64,000 nt of DNA from Terebella lapidaria (GCA_949152475.1 OX424555.1:95203515-95267514); one strand, 5' to 3'; positions 1-10,559 are shown, counted from the stretch's first letter. The notes: a model not told the origin generated them from the sequence alone. Program-made: numbers and translations.

Positions 1-687
1 GTGAAGTGACGGAAAAACTTATCCATGCATTTATATCGTCGAAATTGGACTTCTGCAACTCATTGTTGATAAATGTACCAATGTGCCATATCCAGAAACT
101 TCAGAGAATACAGAATATTGCTGCCAGAGTCACTACTCGTCGCAAGAAATCCGACAGTATATCGTCTATACTGCGAGAACTACACTGGCTTCCTGTGAGG
201 GAACGTATCGTGTACAAGGTTGCTTGTCTGACCTACAAATGCCTATCCGGCCAAGCTCCAGCTTATCTCAGTGAACTCGTGAGATCATATACGCCTCCAA
301 GAAACCTTCGTTCCGGCCAGTGCAATGATCTCAACCAGCCCAGATCTAGACTTAAAACCTATGGTGATCGTGCCTTTAGTGTGGCAGCACCACAGGTATG
401 GAACACCCTCCCATCCGAACTCAGATGTGTCAATCGTTATGACAGTTTCAAGAATCATCTTAAGACTTACCTATTCCAGCGTGCTTATCCTGAATTGTGA
501 ACTGGTCATTACTTTTTTATCATTATACATTCAATCTTTTATTATTCTTTTTACACAGTAATCATTCTCTTATCCTGTGTTCCTATTGTTCTTAGATCCA
601 CTTTCTTATTGTATTGCGCCCTCGAGCAGTGCTGAGCACTGGATTTCGGCGCGTTATAAATAATAAATTATTATTAAATTATTATTA
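1..687 (+). mobile_element. 3' end of a non-LTR retrotransposon (CR1/L2-like LINE)
   Basis: The window opens inside a LINE. Its reverse-transcriptase C-terminus runs to 500 and is followed by about 190 bases of 3' UTR ending in a GGATTTCGGCGCG stretch and an ATT-rich microsatellite tail (about 656-687). Short-repeat tails of this kind are usual for CR1/L2-type LINEs, which end in microsatellites rather than long poly(A). The 5' part lies outside the window. The clade assignment is inferred from the protein pattern and the tail. Confidence 0.75.
6..500 (+). CDS. Reverse transcriptase C-terminal fragment of a LINE
   Basis: This 164-residue open frame is the thumb and C-terminal region that follows the catalytic core of CR1/L2/jockey-type reverse transcriptases. 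Typical blocks are KLDFCNSLL (residues 13-21), LQRIQNIAARV (32-42), LHWLPVRERI (59-68) and, near the end, YGDRAFSVAAPQVWNTLP. The catalytic YADD box would lie upstream, outside the window. The frame is open to a natural stop, so this part is not decayed. The first ATG is internal to the real protein and is not a true start. Confidence 0.8.
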   Translation: MTEKLIHAFISSKLDFCNSLLINVPMCHIQKLQRIQNIAARVTTRRKKSDSISSILRELHWLPVRERIVYKVACLTYKCLSGQAPAYLSELVRSYTPPRNLRSGQCNDLNQPRSRLKTYGDRAFSVAAPQVWNTLPSELRCVNRYDSFKNHLKTYLFQRAYPEL

Positions 688-740
688 CACCATCAGCACG
701 GACACCCCGAAATGGATACCTAACGGCGTGTTAGTGACTA

Positions 741-884
741 ATAGACGTAGAATCAATACACAGTATTAAGCACTCCGAGCGAACAATACAGGGTCCATTA
801 TCCAATTTCATAATCCGGGGACAGAAACTGGCATAATAAGTGAGAGAAAACAAAAATGACAGGGAAACTCATGAACCCCCAAAA
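741..884 (+). repeat. Dispersed repeat X, copy A (unclassified)
   Basis: The stretch from about GAATCAATACACAGTATT to GAACCCCCAAAA is similar to 23078-23220 and, inverted, to 57555-57720. Shared blocks include GGGTCCATTATCCAATTTC and ATGACAGGGAAACTCATGAA. It is cut at 884 by the start of the HINE-like element. I do not recognise the family. Weak protein-like reading in the inverted copy suggests it once coded. Confidence 0.55.
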
Positions 885-1482
885 TTGGCCCAAGGGCTAA
901 GAAAGGTTATCAGACAATGTATATGTAATAGCAGTGGTGTTGTTGAAAACAAACACTCGTTTGATACGATTCGAGGGTTTATTCGTGTATAATACAGCTT
1001 GATCAAACGTGTGATGATCCAAATAAAGATGAATGAGTAATGATGGATGATGACTTCTAGAGATGATGGCGCAGTGCAATCCAGGAAATCAGAAATATCG
1101 ATTAGATGTTTCCTCTTTGACTTTCAAATTGCAAGTGAACAAAGTAAAAACTCCTGCCAAAATATCACATAGCCATGTGATCAAAGTATACAAACATTAA
1201 CTAGGTAAAAGCGAGACCAGACACTGACATTCACTCTACAGGTGGCAGCACGCACACACATTCATACACATTCAAAACCACTAGGTGACAACACCAACAC
1301 TCACTGTCACACCCTCCCTCACCAAATTGAATCTTACATATTCCCATAATATATGAGAATTGAGATTAACCCTGAAGTAAAGGTGCCAATGTTAGTCGCA
1401 AAAACGTATGTGCCCTTAACCATGGAAATAACTTCCAACACCAACACTCGCTGTCACATATATTCTAGATATAGGCCTTTTG

Positions 1483-1907
1483 TCGAATGACCTTGAAAAT
1501 GAGGTCATTGGTCGATTCAAGGTCACGAGAATATTCAGCCCACATCACTTCTAGCATGTCCACAATTGATTCCTAAGCTACAAAGTCGATAATAAGTGAT
1601 ATATTAGTATTTTGTGCTCTGACCTTGAAAATGAGGCCAAAGGTCAAGTTCAAGAGAATATTCGACATATATCATTTCCAATAGTTTCGTAATTGATTCC
1701 TATGCTGACCTTGAAAATGAGGTCAAAAGTCAAATTCAAGCTCACCAGAATATTCCACATATATTATTCACTATATGTTCACTATGGATTCCTGAGCTGT
1801 AAAAGTCGATAATAAGCGAGATATTAACCATTTTGTTCTCTGACCTTTAAAATGAGGTCAATGGTCAAACTCAAGGTCACTAGAATAATCAGCATATCGT
1901 ATTTCCT
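1483..1907 (+). repeat. Degenerate ~134-bp tandem repeat, part 1
   Basis: About three decayed units of the HINE core repeat are present. Each carries GACCTTGAAAATGAGGTCA, a CACGAGAATATTC block and ATTGATTCCTA...AAGTCGATAATAAG. The array stops in mid unit at TTTCCT (1907) and resumes in phase after 2830, which defines the insertion between them. Confidence 0.75.
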
Positions 1908-2828
1908 CGATTAAGGGCCTGGGCACTTATTTTTTTCAAGCACCTTTTACCCCCAGCGCTCATACGAGGCAGGCGCTCATACGAGGCAGGCGCTCATTCG
2001 AGGCCCAGCGCTCATTGTTATATCACAAGTTATCAGTATGCGAAAAATGTTGTGTCAAACAGACGTCGTCCATCGAAGGTATTCATGTGATTGATGCACA
2101 ATTTTCACGCAAATTTGGATACTATATGGAACAGTTGTGATGTATTGATGCCGATGTACATGTAGCATGTATCATAAAAACACCAACGATGCAACAAGAT
2201 TTTGATGATGATAATAGAAGAAATCTTTGGCAAACGTGAAATAATATGAAGGCGAAGGATTGTTCAATAAAATATCGCATCACGTACTGAGCAAATCCAT
2301 GGTAATATATATGCGCTTTAAACGGTGTCATATATACTGATCTGAAGTAGTGAATCTGCTCAAAGAAGAGAGCTGACATGAATGTTTGGACAGTGATTTG
2401 TTGATCGTGTAAGCGTCAATGTTTTCACAACCACGGCTTCCCAACATGTTGAATGGTGCTACGCTAGTGGCTGAAGTAGGGAGGGTGTAAAAAGGGACAG
2501 ATTGTCTGAGTAATCTGTGTTCTTTTGTATACGTTCTTTTGTAATCAGAGTTTATTAAGTTTTCAAGTAACACATTTCACGCAAAATTATCACCCTTACC
2601 ATTTACTGAGTGTTAATTTCAATCGAATTTGCTTGCCGGCAATTGCTACCGATATACTATGGATTCACAAGACCAAAATCAATTGAGAAATCTTTGTTCT
2701 CCAGCCATACCCAGCGCTCATACGAGGCCCGACGCTTATTTTTTTCAATCACTGGTTACCCCCTGCGCTCATACGAGGCAGGCACTCTTTCGAGGCCCGG
2801 CGCTCAATCAAGGATACACGGTATATAA
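1908..2828. mobile_element. Unclassified insertion with GC-rich direct repeats at both ends
   Basis: This segment interrupts the HINE core repeat exactly between TTTCCT and TATATGTTCAC. Both ends carry the same GC-rich motifs in the same orientation: GCGCTCATACGAGGCAGGC and TTATTTTTTTCAA...ACCCCC at 1933-2015, and again at 2709-2805. The interior of about 690 bp is AT-rich, has no convincing gene and several short ORFs on both strands. It may be a non-autonomous element with terminal direct repeats, or a pair of short repeats. The type is unknown. Confidence 0.5.
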
Positions 2829-2830
2829 TT

Positions 2831-3115
2831 TCATATATGTTCACATTTCATTCCTAAGCTGCAAAGTCAATAATAACGAGATATTAGCCATTTTGTTCAC
2901 TGACCTCGAAAATGAGGTCAAAGATCAAATTCAAGGTGACAATATTCAGCATAAATCATTTCCTATAGGTCCACAATTGATTCCTAAAATGTGAAGTCGA
3001 TAATAGGCAAGATAGTGGCCATTTTTGCTGGTCAAATTCAAGGTCACGAGAATATTCGACATATATCATCTCATATAAGTCCACCAGATTCCTAATCTCT
3101 AATATCAATATTTGG
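2831..3115 (+). repeat. Degenerate ~134-bp tandem repeat, part 2
   Basis: This is a continuation of the HINE core array after the insertion, about two decayed units. It ends in CCCATTATAAAGCATAGGAG at about 3138-3158, the same junction to the non-repeat body seen after the fresh array at 51613-51632. A 17-G run follows at about 3220-3236. Confidence 0.7.
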
Positions 3116-3428
3116 TGAGATATCAGGAAAAATGATTCCCATTATAAAGCATAGGAGAATTTAACATGGGAAAGTGGTATTTGGGACCCGTCGAAAAAAT
3201 CAAAATAGAGGTATTTGAGGGGGGGGGGGGGGGGGTCTTTTGCAACAAAAATCTCAAATCTGATCAGAAATTTTTTGAGAAAACGATCGTCAAACTCCAA
3301 AATTGATGATTTTTCGTCCAAATGGCCGCCATTTTGAAAGAATTGCAAAAATAAAAAGATGGAAATAGCTCCCTCTCAAACTATTTTTAGGCATTTTTGT
3401 GCAAAATTCTCAGAAAGATTCAAATGTA

Positions 3429-4641
3429 AGAAGAAGAAGAAATAAAGCTTAACGACACTTTGGGCTCAATAAGGCCATTTCAGTGCCAAACGAAGATATG
3501 AAAATAGTATCAAGAATGATAAAACCGCAAGTTCTACAATTAAACATTTGTAGTGAATAGTAAAAGCTTACAAGGTTAGTGGTGAAGAATTGATGACTAG
3601 ATGTAGATTTAAAGGAATTGACTAGATTTGTATGTCTAAAAATAGAAATATACCCCAATTTCCCGAAGGAAATTGAGGATTTTATAATATTAAAATCATT
3701 GAATAAATCATATATTGACTGACACTCGTAGAACATGCGACGAGTGTCAGCCAAATCTTGACAATGTGCCAGGACATGTTCAACGGTCAGCCACTTTCGA
3801 CAAGGTACACACACAGGGGCCCCCTCCCCGCGGAGCAGGTAACCCTGAGTAAGGTATGTATGCCCTATACGAGCCCGTGACATGACCAGTTGATCACGCC
3901 TGGACATTTCGTTTATTGGGGTACAACAACCGAGCGTTGGTTTGACTTTGTGTAATTTGTTATCAACCTGCTCATCCCAGAATGACTGCCATTCTGCGTA
4001 CAACTACGTGTGGATGAATAGCTTGAAATCAGAATGTGGCACCCTGGAAAATGTGACGTCCAGATCAAGAGCTGCCCTGGCAGCCTTGTCGGCACGCTCA
4101 TTCCCAGGAATGTCCATATGACTGGGTACCCAACAAAATACTACAACTTTATGCATTTGAAAAATACGTTGATGTTCAGTTAAAATATCCAAAAGTAGAG
4201 GATGGTCAATATTACGATTCTCTATAGCTTGCAGGGCTGATAGAGAATATGAACAAATGACAAAACCCAGTTCTCCGGACCGGCGGATATGGGACGGTGC
4301 TAATAGTATTGCTTTCAGTTCAGCTGTGTACACTGAACACACATCATGGAGACGTTGTTTGTAGGTTCTCCCTGAGGTGACAGCGGCACAGCCTACTTTA
4401 CTACCATCCTTGGAACCATCAGTATACATAAACTTAAAATTTGGATAATTTAACTGAACATCACTAAAACTACTGTGAAAATCCAAAGGGTTGATGGTAG
4501 ACTTCTTCCCAATCCTGAGAGAAAATTCAGTTATGGGAGGTTTCAATTCCCATGGTGGAACATTTGAAATTTTTGACTCAGCTATTGTGTTCTAGTCAAT
4601 GTATAAATCCGCCAATAGATGTTTCATGCGAATACCAAAGG
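3429..4641 (-). mobile_element. RNase H-encoding LINE (I-like), copy 1, 5'-truncated
   Basis: The minus-strand LINE fragment ends at its 3' side in a (TTC)n tail, read as (GAA)n on the plus strand, followed by ATAAAGCTTAACGGCACTTTGGG. The same tail marks copies at 6241, 8471, 11302, 13165, 18786, 29615 and 29709. The copy lies inside the HINE body, between CAAATGTAA and AAACTTTAAACATT. It encodes the RNase H region and C-terminal tail only, so the 5' end was lost at insertion, as is usual in target-primed reverse transcription. Confidence 0.85.
3449..4546 (-). pseudogene. LINE RNase H domain plus C-terminal tail, one nonsense codon
   Basis: The minus-strand reading gives an RNase H domain: YTDGSK near residue 41, TAELKAI, a SLSALQAIENRN helix and WVPSHMDIPGNERADKAAR. 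It is followed by a tail with RRDQLVMSRARIGHTYLTQGYLL and a CVPCRKWLTVEHVLAHCQD zinc-knuckle-like stretch. The frame is cut by one in-frame TAG at about 4001-4003, where the sister copies have a tyrosine codon (HTYLYAEW). RT-RNase H order with this tail fits I-superfamily LINEs such as I or Nimb. It is inactive because there is no RT domain here. Confidence 0.8.
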
Positions 4642-4949
4642 TAAACTTTAAACATTAAAATGTAGACAGTCGACAACAGACGCAACGCCACGGCAATAGG
4701 TTATCAGACCAAAGGTCCGGTAACCTAATGAGACGACTCAGAGAAAAAGCAGCGCTATTATTTATATTGATATCTTCCAAAATTACTGTGAACATGTCAC
4801 AATGCACGGAGGTCTTTGACCTTTGATTGATATACTTTTGCAAAGTATGTTGGTCACTTGTGTATGTTTGATTGCTAAGTTTAAACTAAACTAACTAAAC
4901 TAAAATTGCCACATTTAACAGATATACATGTATACTGACCAAGATCAGA

Positions 4950-5373
4950 CCAACTCATCAAGGTCAAAGGTCAAGGTCACAGGAACATTTTGATTTTTTT
5001 AGCCTTTGCTGAACACTTGTTTTCCGTTTGAACTATGATACGAAACCAAAAAAGGTGAAGGTACATATAACTCTTATGCCTGATTTGGGAAAAAATTGTC
5101 TAAACAGGTTTTGCGAAAATGGCTGCAAAAAACAAAAAAAAACTCAAATCTTATCAGACAGCCACCAAGGTCCAAAATTAGCCATTTTTTGTCAAAAATG
5201 GCTGCCAAATCGGCGAAAAACGATTCAATCAAAAATTTTTTAGAAAAGATTTAGACGATGGCCCAAGTATGTTCTGTCCAATTTATGAGGAAATTCATTA
5301 CGCAGAAAAAAATTACAGACGCGGACGAAAAACCATGTCAATAGCTAATCAGCCGAAATGGGCCGGTAAGCTA
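4950..5373 (+). mobile_element. Degenerate 3' part of a HINE-like element
   Basis: The stretch contains GGTCAAAGGTCAAGGTCACAGG, the body blocks AAAATGGCTGC and GCCATTTTTTGTCAAAAATGGC, and an eroded end, ACGCGGACG...CAATAGCTAATCAGCCGAAATGGGCCGGTAAGCTAA. The end corresponds to the hairpin terminus of the better copies at 52015-52058 and 60410-60457. It is old and heavily mutated. Confidence 0.5.
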
Positions 5374-5545
5374 AAGGTTAGCCCAAGGGCAAAGGTCAGT
5401 TTTGGTTTTAAGCATTGCTGGTGACATATGACCTTGAGATTTACCATTCAAGGTCATCATTGGCCACTTACATATTTCAAGTCAGATGGGACTTCGAGAT
5501 TTAGCCTTCAAGGTCGTCTATAGTCATGTTCAAGGTCACCAAAAG
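5374..5545 (+). mobile_element. 5' end fragment of a HINE-like element
   Basis: It starts GGTTAGCCCAAGGGCAAAGGTCAGTTTTGG, directly after the 3' end of the previous copy, and continues with ATGACCTTGAGATTTACCATTCAAGGTCATC. It matches 58955-59100 of the fresh copy. The 3' end to 5' start junction of two copies is a head-to-tail arrangement often seen with Helitron-type elements. Confidence 0.5.
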
Positions 5546-5558
5546 ATGTGCGATGTAT

Positions 5559-6073
5559 CACCAATACAGTCAGATTTCGATGATATCAATGACAAACGTA
5601 AAATACAACATTTTGGAATAGAAACAAAGCCAGACCAGATCGTTTATCAAAAGACACACTGGCGTCATCAGCGGCAGAGTGTGTTAAATGTAGTTGTTTC
5701 TACTGTACACCTGATGGAACTAGTATACAACTGCCCAACAACCTATGAAAATAATTTAGAAATCCGAAACAAACCCCATGCAATAGATACATGACAAGTA
5801 CATAAGTACAAAAGGCACAAGCCAGAAGGCTACTGAGTTGATGGTATCCTCGGGGACAGATTTAACATCAGCCAGCAGTGACACCGAATCAGTGGCATGA
5901 ATGTAAGTATCAATCTATTACCACCAATACAGTCAGATTTTGATGATGCCAATAACAAACTTAAAATACAACATTTTGGAATAGGAACAAAGCCGGACCA
6001 AATAGTTTATCAAAAGACACACTGGCGTCATCAGGGGCAGACAGTGTGGTTAATGTAGTTGTTTCTATTGTAC
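5559..6073 (+). repeat. 150-bp direct duplication (5559-5708 and 5922-6073)
   Basis: Two copies share CACCAATACAGTCAGATTT...CAACATTTTGGAATAG...AAAGACACACTGGCGTCATCA...GTAGTTGTTTCTA with about 85-90% identity by eye. The 214 bases between them are unrelated. The downstream copy leads into an open frame. This looks like a tandem exon duplication in an old gene. Confidence 0.7.
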
Positions 6074-6240
6074 AAGAAAAGGTTGCAGCCGCTGTCTGCC
6101 AGATCATGAAAGTCACCACCAATATCGACGAGGTAAATTGGATGGATATCAAAGTTGTAAAAGTAACAAGGGATACACCCTTCTCAGTATTCATCAAGAT
6201 CAACTTTGATGAGGAGTTTCAGGTGATCATCACACAGTGA
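5990..6240 (+). pseudogene. Exon-like open frame of unknown function, ended at a LINE junction
   Basis: A plus-strand frame reads through the second 150-bp duplicate (about AGPNSLSKDTLASSGAD) and then through VVNVVVSIVQEKVAAAVCQ, NIDEVNWMDIKVVKVTRD and FSVFIKINFDEEFQVIITQ before TGA at 6238-6240. The beta-rich alternating pattern looks like real protein. The next base starts the LINE tail, so the stop sits at the insertion junction and the original gene probably continued. I cannot name the family. It may belong with the OB-fold-like exons at 8.4-15.8 kb. Confidence 0.4.
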
Positions 6241-7820
6241 AGAAGAAATAAAGCTTAACGGCACTTTGGGCTCAAGAAGGCCATTTCAGTGCCAAACAAG
6301 GATATTAAAGTAGTATCAAGAATGATAAAACCGAAAGTTTTATAATTAAACATTTGCAGTGAACAGTTAAAGCTTACAAGATTAATTGTGAACATATTGA
6401 TGACTAGATCTAGACTCAAACGAGTTGACTAGAATTGTATGTCTAAGAATAGAAATATACCCCAATTTCACAAAGGAATTTGAGGATTTTCTAAATATTA
6501 TTATCACTGAAACATCATATATTGACTGACACTCATAAAACAAACGACGAGTGTCAGCCAAATCTTGACAATGTACCAGGACATGTTCAACCGTCAGCCA
6601 CTCTCGATAGGGCACACACACGGGCCTCCTCCCCATGGAGCAGGTAACCCTGAGTAAGGTATGTATGCCCTATACGAGCCCGTGACATGACCAATTGATC
6701 ACGCCTGGACATTTCATTTATTGGGGTACAACAACCGGTGGTTTGACTTTATGTGATTTGTTCTCAACCTGCTCATCCCAGAATGACTGCCATTCTGCGT
6801 ACAAGTACGTGTGGATGAGCAGCTTGAAATCAGAATGTGGCACCCTGGAAAATGTGACGTCCAGATCAAGAGCTGCCCTGGCAGCCTTGTCGGCACGCTC
6901 ATTCCCAGGAATGTCCACATGACTGGGTACCCAACAAAATAATACAATTTCATGCATTTGAAAAATACGTTGATGTTCAGTTAAAATATCCAGAAGTAGA
7001 GGATGGTCAATATTCCTATTCTCTATAGCTTGGAGAGCTGATAGAGAATTCGAACGAATGACAAAACCCCGTTTTCCGGACCGGCGGATATGGGACAGTG
7101 CTAATAGTATTGCTTTCAGTTCAGCTGTGTACACTGAACACACATCAGGGAGACGTTGTTTGTAGGTTCTACCTGAGATGACAGTGGCACAGCCTACTTT
7201 GTTACCATCCCTAAAAACATCAGTATACATAAACTTAAAATTTGGATAATTTAACTGAACATCACTAAAACTACTGTGAAAATCCAAAGGGTTGATGGTA
7301 GACTTCTTCCCAATCCTGAGAGAGAAGTCAGTTATGGGAGTTTCCAATTCCCATGGTGGAACCTTTGAAATTTTTGACTCAGCTATTGTGTTCCAGTCAA
7401 TGTTTGAATCCGACAATAGATGTTTCATGCGAACACCAAAGGTTGGTATCGCATTTGGCCTGGATTCAAACAGACGAACACACTTAGGTTTGAAAACAAC
7501 ATTATGGGCTGGATTGTTCGGTAGAGACTTCAGCTTGATGGTATACTGAAGTGAGAGTTTTTCTCTCCTACGATAAAGGGAGGGTTCATTGGCCTCAACA
7601 TACAGGCTCTCCAAACGCAACCCCTGGTTATGGATAGTATCCAAAGCCTTTATGTAGGAGGGTCTGGCTGAGCCATAAACTATCGAACCATAATCGAGCT
7701 TTTACCGGACGAGTGCGCTGTATAAACGGAACAGCACGTCACGATCAGCTCCCCAATCCATATGTGATACTACCTTGAGAAGGTAACAGGAGGAAAGTGT
7801 AAGCTTCCAATCCATTGACA
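6241..7820 (-). mobile_element. RNase H-encoding LINE (I-like), copy 2
   Basis: The 3' tail with GAAGAAATAAAGCTTAACGG begins right after 6240. The copy extends further 5' than copy 1 and includes the end of the RT domain: DWGADRDVLFRLYSALVR, a stop, then KLDYGSIVYGSARPSYIKALDTIHNQGLRL. No clear target-site duplication was found. It has the same orientation as every other copy of this LINE in the window. Confidence 0.85.
6718..7644 (-). pseudogene. LINE RT C-terminus and RNase H, frameshifted
   Basis: The 308-residue frame holds the post-RT linker (SLYVEANEPSLYRRREKLSLQ) and an RNase H domain with YTDVFRDGNKVGCA, YTAELKAI, SLSALQAIENRN and WVPSHVDIPGNERADKAAR. The usual YTDGSK has become YTDVFR, so the region around the catalytic Asp is altered. 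Compared with sister copies it lacks the CLGAFRTSPM segment, and a 4-base loss near 6737 shifts the frame before the GCCTPINEMSRRDQ tail. The tail continues out of frame at 6382-6636. It is non-functional. Confidence 0.8.
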
Positions 7821-8393
7821 TGTCACCTCTATGACAAAAGACTGCCAGTGTTAGCAGAAAAGTCGAATTGGTTCCTGTTTGCAGCCACTATGAAGGAATT
7901 CCAAGCAGTGTGTCTGTTAAAGATGTGATTCCCTTACAAGAAGGTCAAAAAGATTGAAAGGTTGGTCGCAATAATCAGATATCTTGTACAAATATCTGAA
8001 TCATTTAGTGTGTTTGTTACACAGGATTGGATTGCTTCTGTTGTACAAATGTCTGAATCGAGAACGAGACTTCACCCTTTCAAAATTAAATAAGATGGAC
8101 ACCTGTGACCGCCGGTGAAGTCTTCATGAAGTATTGGAATATCATCAATAATAATATTGTGATTTATGATTGAATAGTATTTCTTTAGCACACTCGCTCT
8201 GAAATTGAATTGTTAATAGTGATATTCCTAGTTTGATTTGATTTTCGGTTGCAATAGCAAAGAGTGTTTTCCTTTAATTTCCTTTTAATTGTCTGTATTA
8301 AATTTTAATTTTTATGCGTCCATGTTTTTTATTTTGCAATGATTTGATTTGAAACTAATATTTACAACGCTCAAACATTGTGTCTCCTTGCAG
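7821..8393. other. AT-rich stretch, nothing identified
   Basis: I see no supported gene or repeat. The last bases, a pyrimidine-rich run ending TGTCTCCTTGCAG at 8393, make a good splice acceptor for the next exon. Confidence 0.5.
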
Positions 8394-8660
8394 GACCAGT
8401 CACCCACCACACCGAATGTAAAAGGAAAACTGGTGAAAATCGGCAAATAGCGATCGAGGAGGATTGGGTGTAAGAAGAAGAAGAAGGAATAAAGTTTAAC
8501 GGCAATTTGGGAGGATTGGGTGAAAATCCAAATCTCGTTATGGCGGAGTCTTACAGAAACGCACTTCTCTACAGGAAACACACTTAAAATCACCCATTTG
8601 TCCAAAACCATGTGGATCAATGCGATGACATTGCAAAGCACTGCCAGCAGCACGAATGAG
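8394..8660 (+). pseudogene. OB-fold-like exon, copy III, carrying a 39-bp LINE insertion
   Basis: The exon is bounded by CTCCTTGCAG (ends 8393) and GAG|GTATGC (8661). The first part reads TTPNVKGKLVKIGK and then meets TAG at 8448. A second frame gives WVKIQISLWRSLTETHFSTGN and TLKITHLSKTMWINAMTL. The order of a KLVKI-type strand, a VKIQISLW strand and an N-x-L-K-I-x-x-L strand matches the exon pair at 13.1-14.7 kb (VSISGQLVE, MTLNVWGE, NNITVTNVDVG). That pattern recalls RPA-type OB folds that bind single-stranded DNA. The fold is inferred by eye. Confidence 0.5.
8471..8509 (-). mobile_element. 39-bp LINE 3' end with 13-bp target duplication
   Basis: Only TAAGAAGAAGAAGAAGGAATAAAGTTTAACGGCAATTTG has been inserted. 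It is flanked by identical 13-mers GGAGGATTGGGTG at 8458-8470 and 8510-8522. It is the (GAA)n tail plus the first bases of the LINE family, an extreme 5' truncation. Removing it and one duplicate restores a continuous exon. Confidence 0.9.
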
Positions 8661-8789
8661 GTATGCTTGATGAGCGTTGCATATTTTATGCATAATTGTT
8701 TATATTTAATATATTTTTGAACACGCAAGATATTAGAATATATATATATATTCTAATAGGTTAAATCATCAGAATCAATATCACTACAG

Positions 8790-9025
8790 TGGGTCTGAAA
8801 GAGGTTGGTGAAAATCTGTCGAAATACATCGCCATCCAGGGGGATGATACAAGGACGATCGCCATCGCAAACACTGGGATGAAAACTATTCTCCTCGTGG
8901 AAGAACTGAACGAGGACGCTGCGGTCCACCTTCCGGTTGATGTTGTTTGTGACATTTCGAATAACACTATCACACTGCTCAATAGAGCTGGCATCAAACC
9001 AACATTGACACCCCTGCACATGTAA
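8790..9025 (+). pseudogene. Last exon of the OB-fold-like gene copy III
   Basis: A splice acceptor, TATCACTACAG, ends at 8789. The exon reads GLKEVGENLSKYIAIQGDD, TRTIAIANTGMKTILLVEEL, AVHLPVDVVCDISNNTITLL and then a stop at 9023-9025. Base composition and reading look like a true C-terminal exon. There is no family I can name. It follows the preceding exon after a 129-base intron, so the two probably belong to one gene, which is damaged upstream. Confidence 0.5.
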
Positions 9026-10559
9026 CGTTAGTCACTCCATACAGGTGCATTAAGAGGTCGTGAATGACGTAAGGTCAAGGCACGTCTTCATTCAGATGGG
9101 TGTCAATGACCTATAGCATGCCCAAGTTTTCCCCCCAAATGTGGTAGATGCCATGCTTCACATCGCTCATGTCCTTCAGGGAGCGTAAAGCATCCAGAAG
9201 GTTTATCTGAAGTCTAGTTCTTACCGGGATATTACTGCGAGTCGCTCAACACGCTAGTCCGACGCGACTTTGAAGGATCAACTAGATGTAATAACCTTTA
9301 ATTTCGACTTCGGTGTGTGTATGCACCCGGAATGGGGAAGTCAATTGAGAGATCATGCGGACTAGAGTACATTTTCACATTTCAATTTATTCTGGCAATA
9401 ATTCCTTTACCATTATCCTCATATTCCGATTGGTCAATTTTTCAATGTCAGTTAAGTCAGATTTCGTCACCCTGTGGCACGTTACGTCATATATGTCACA
9501 GTGTGTTACTTTCACTCACTTATGGCAGGTGCACGTCTTTTTCGGCATGATGTGTCAAATATGGCAGATTCATGTCAGTTTAGCATGGCGTGTCATTCAT
9601 GATCATTTGTGGCATGGTGTGACATATATATTAGGTTATTTATGGCACAGTGTGTTATCTCTGGCTGTTTTTTGTCATTTGTCTACTACTGTCAGATGGA
9701 AATGATACACTTGTTCCATATGGGATGGGCATTCATGGTGCAATAAACATATACAGCAGGAAAATTATATACTTATACAACAAACAAACTACTTCGAGTG
9801 ATATGCAAATACTACCTTTTAAGCTGTGAGCAGGCATGCAATCATTCCAAGAACCATTCGCTGTGACAGGGGGACTGAAAATGGCATTGTGGTAGATGTG
9901 CAGTCGTTGTTGAGTGAGTTTTTTTTGATGTAGAAAACCTTCCTATATTTTGTAAGCTCCAATCACAATCAGAGGGTTGAACGATTATGTTTACATATAT
10001 TTTGCGTAGCAGTCTGATCGAAAGTTATATTGAGTTATATAAAGATATGCAGATAATAGGCGTTTCGGACACGTCAAACATAACACATAAATAATAGGCT
10101 TACTGTATCATCATACACACCATATACAGCTGTATATGTAAGTTGATTTAGTCAAAATAAGTTATTCATGATATACAGATAACAATGAATAAATCCAGCT
10201 AAATGAAAGTCCAGTTTTACAGCAAATGATGAGATGTTCTGAAACATGAATTAGATATCTACATGTAGCTCACAATAGAGCAAGCACAGCTATCGGTTTT
10301 GGGGGAAGGGCAGGATTTCTTCGATAAAGGCAGAATTTCATGAGTGGAAGAAACAAAGCGGCCTTTACGAAAAAATACCCTGGAAGTATCCCGAATTTTT
10401 ATCCTGACTAAAAAGAATATTTTTAAGGCTTTTTTTAAAGGATTTTTTTTTGTTAGTGGGAGCATTATGATGACCATTTTGGCCATCATCCAGGCAGATG
10501 ATGGAAGGGTTAAGCAAGGAAGATGAATATACGACTCCATATGTACAGAAGGCCGAATA
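9026..10559. other. Non-coding stretch with a diffuse GGCA/GTGTG repeat
   Basis: No gene is supported. From about 9440 to 9670 short motifs such as ATGGCACAGTGTGTTA, TATGGCAGGTGCACG and GTGGCATGGTGTGACAT recur every 20-40 bases without a clean period. The remainder is AT-rich and unremarkable. Confidence 0.45.

Larger units (their letters stand above)
885..4727 (+). mobile_element. HINE/pearl-like tandem-array element, copy 1 (interrupted)
   Basis: The 5' end is the hairpin-like TTGGCCCAAGGGCTAA followed by AGGTTATCAGAC. The 3' end (about 4671-4727) is CGCAACGCC...AATAGGTTATCAGACC AAA GGTCCGGTAACCT, a hairpin that also forms an inverted repeat with the 5' end. Between them are decayed 134-bp units rich in TGACCTTGAAAATGAGGTCAA, then a non-repeated 3' body. 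The same ends and body occur at 49890-52058 and 58955-60457. Two later insertions split this copy: 1908-2828 and the LINE at 3429-4641. The architecture matches pearl elements and HINEs (non-autonomous Helentrons). It encodes no protein. Confidence 0.7.

Noticed and set aside
3220-3236. Poly(G) run as a functional G-quadruplex site
   Set aside because: A homopolymer inside an old HINE body is more simply slippage, and its length is unreliable in sequencing. There is no gene nearby to regulate.
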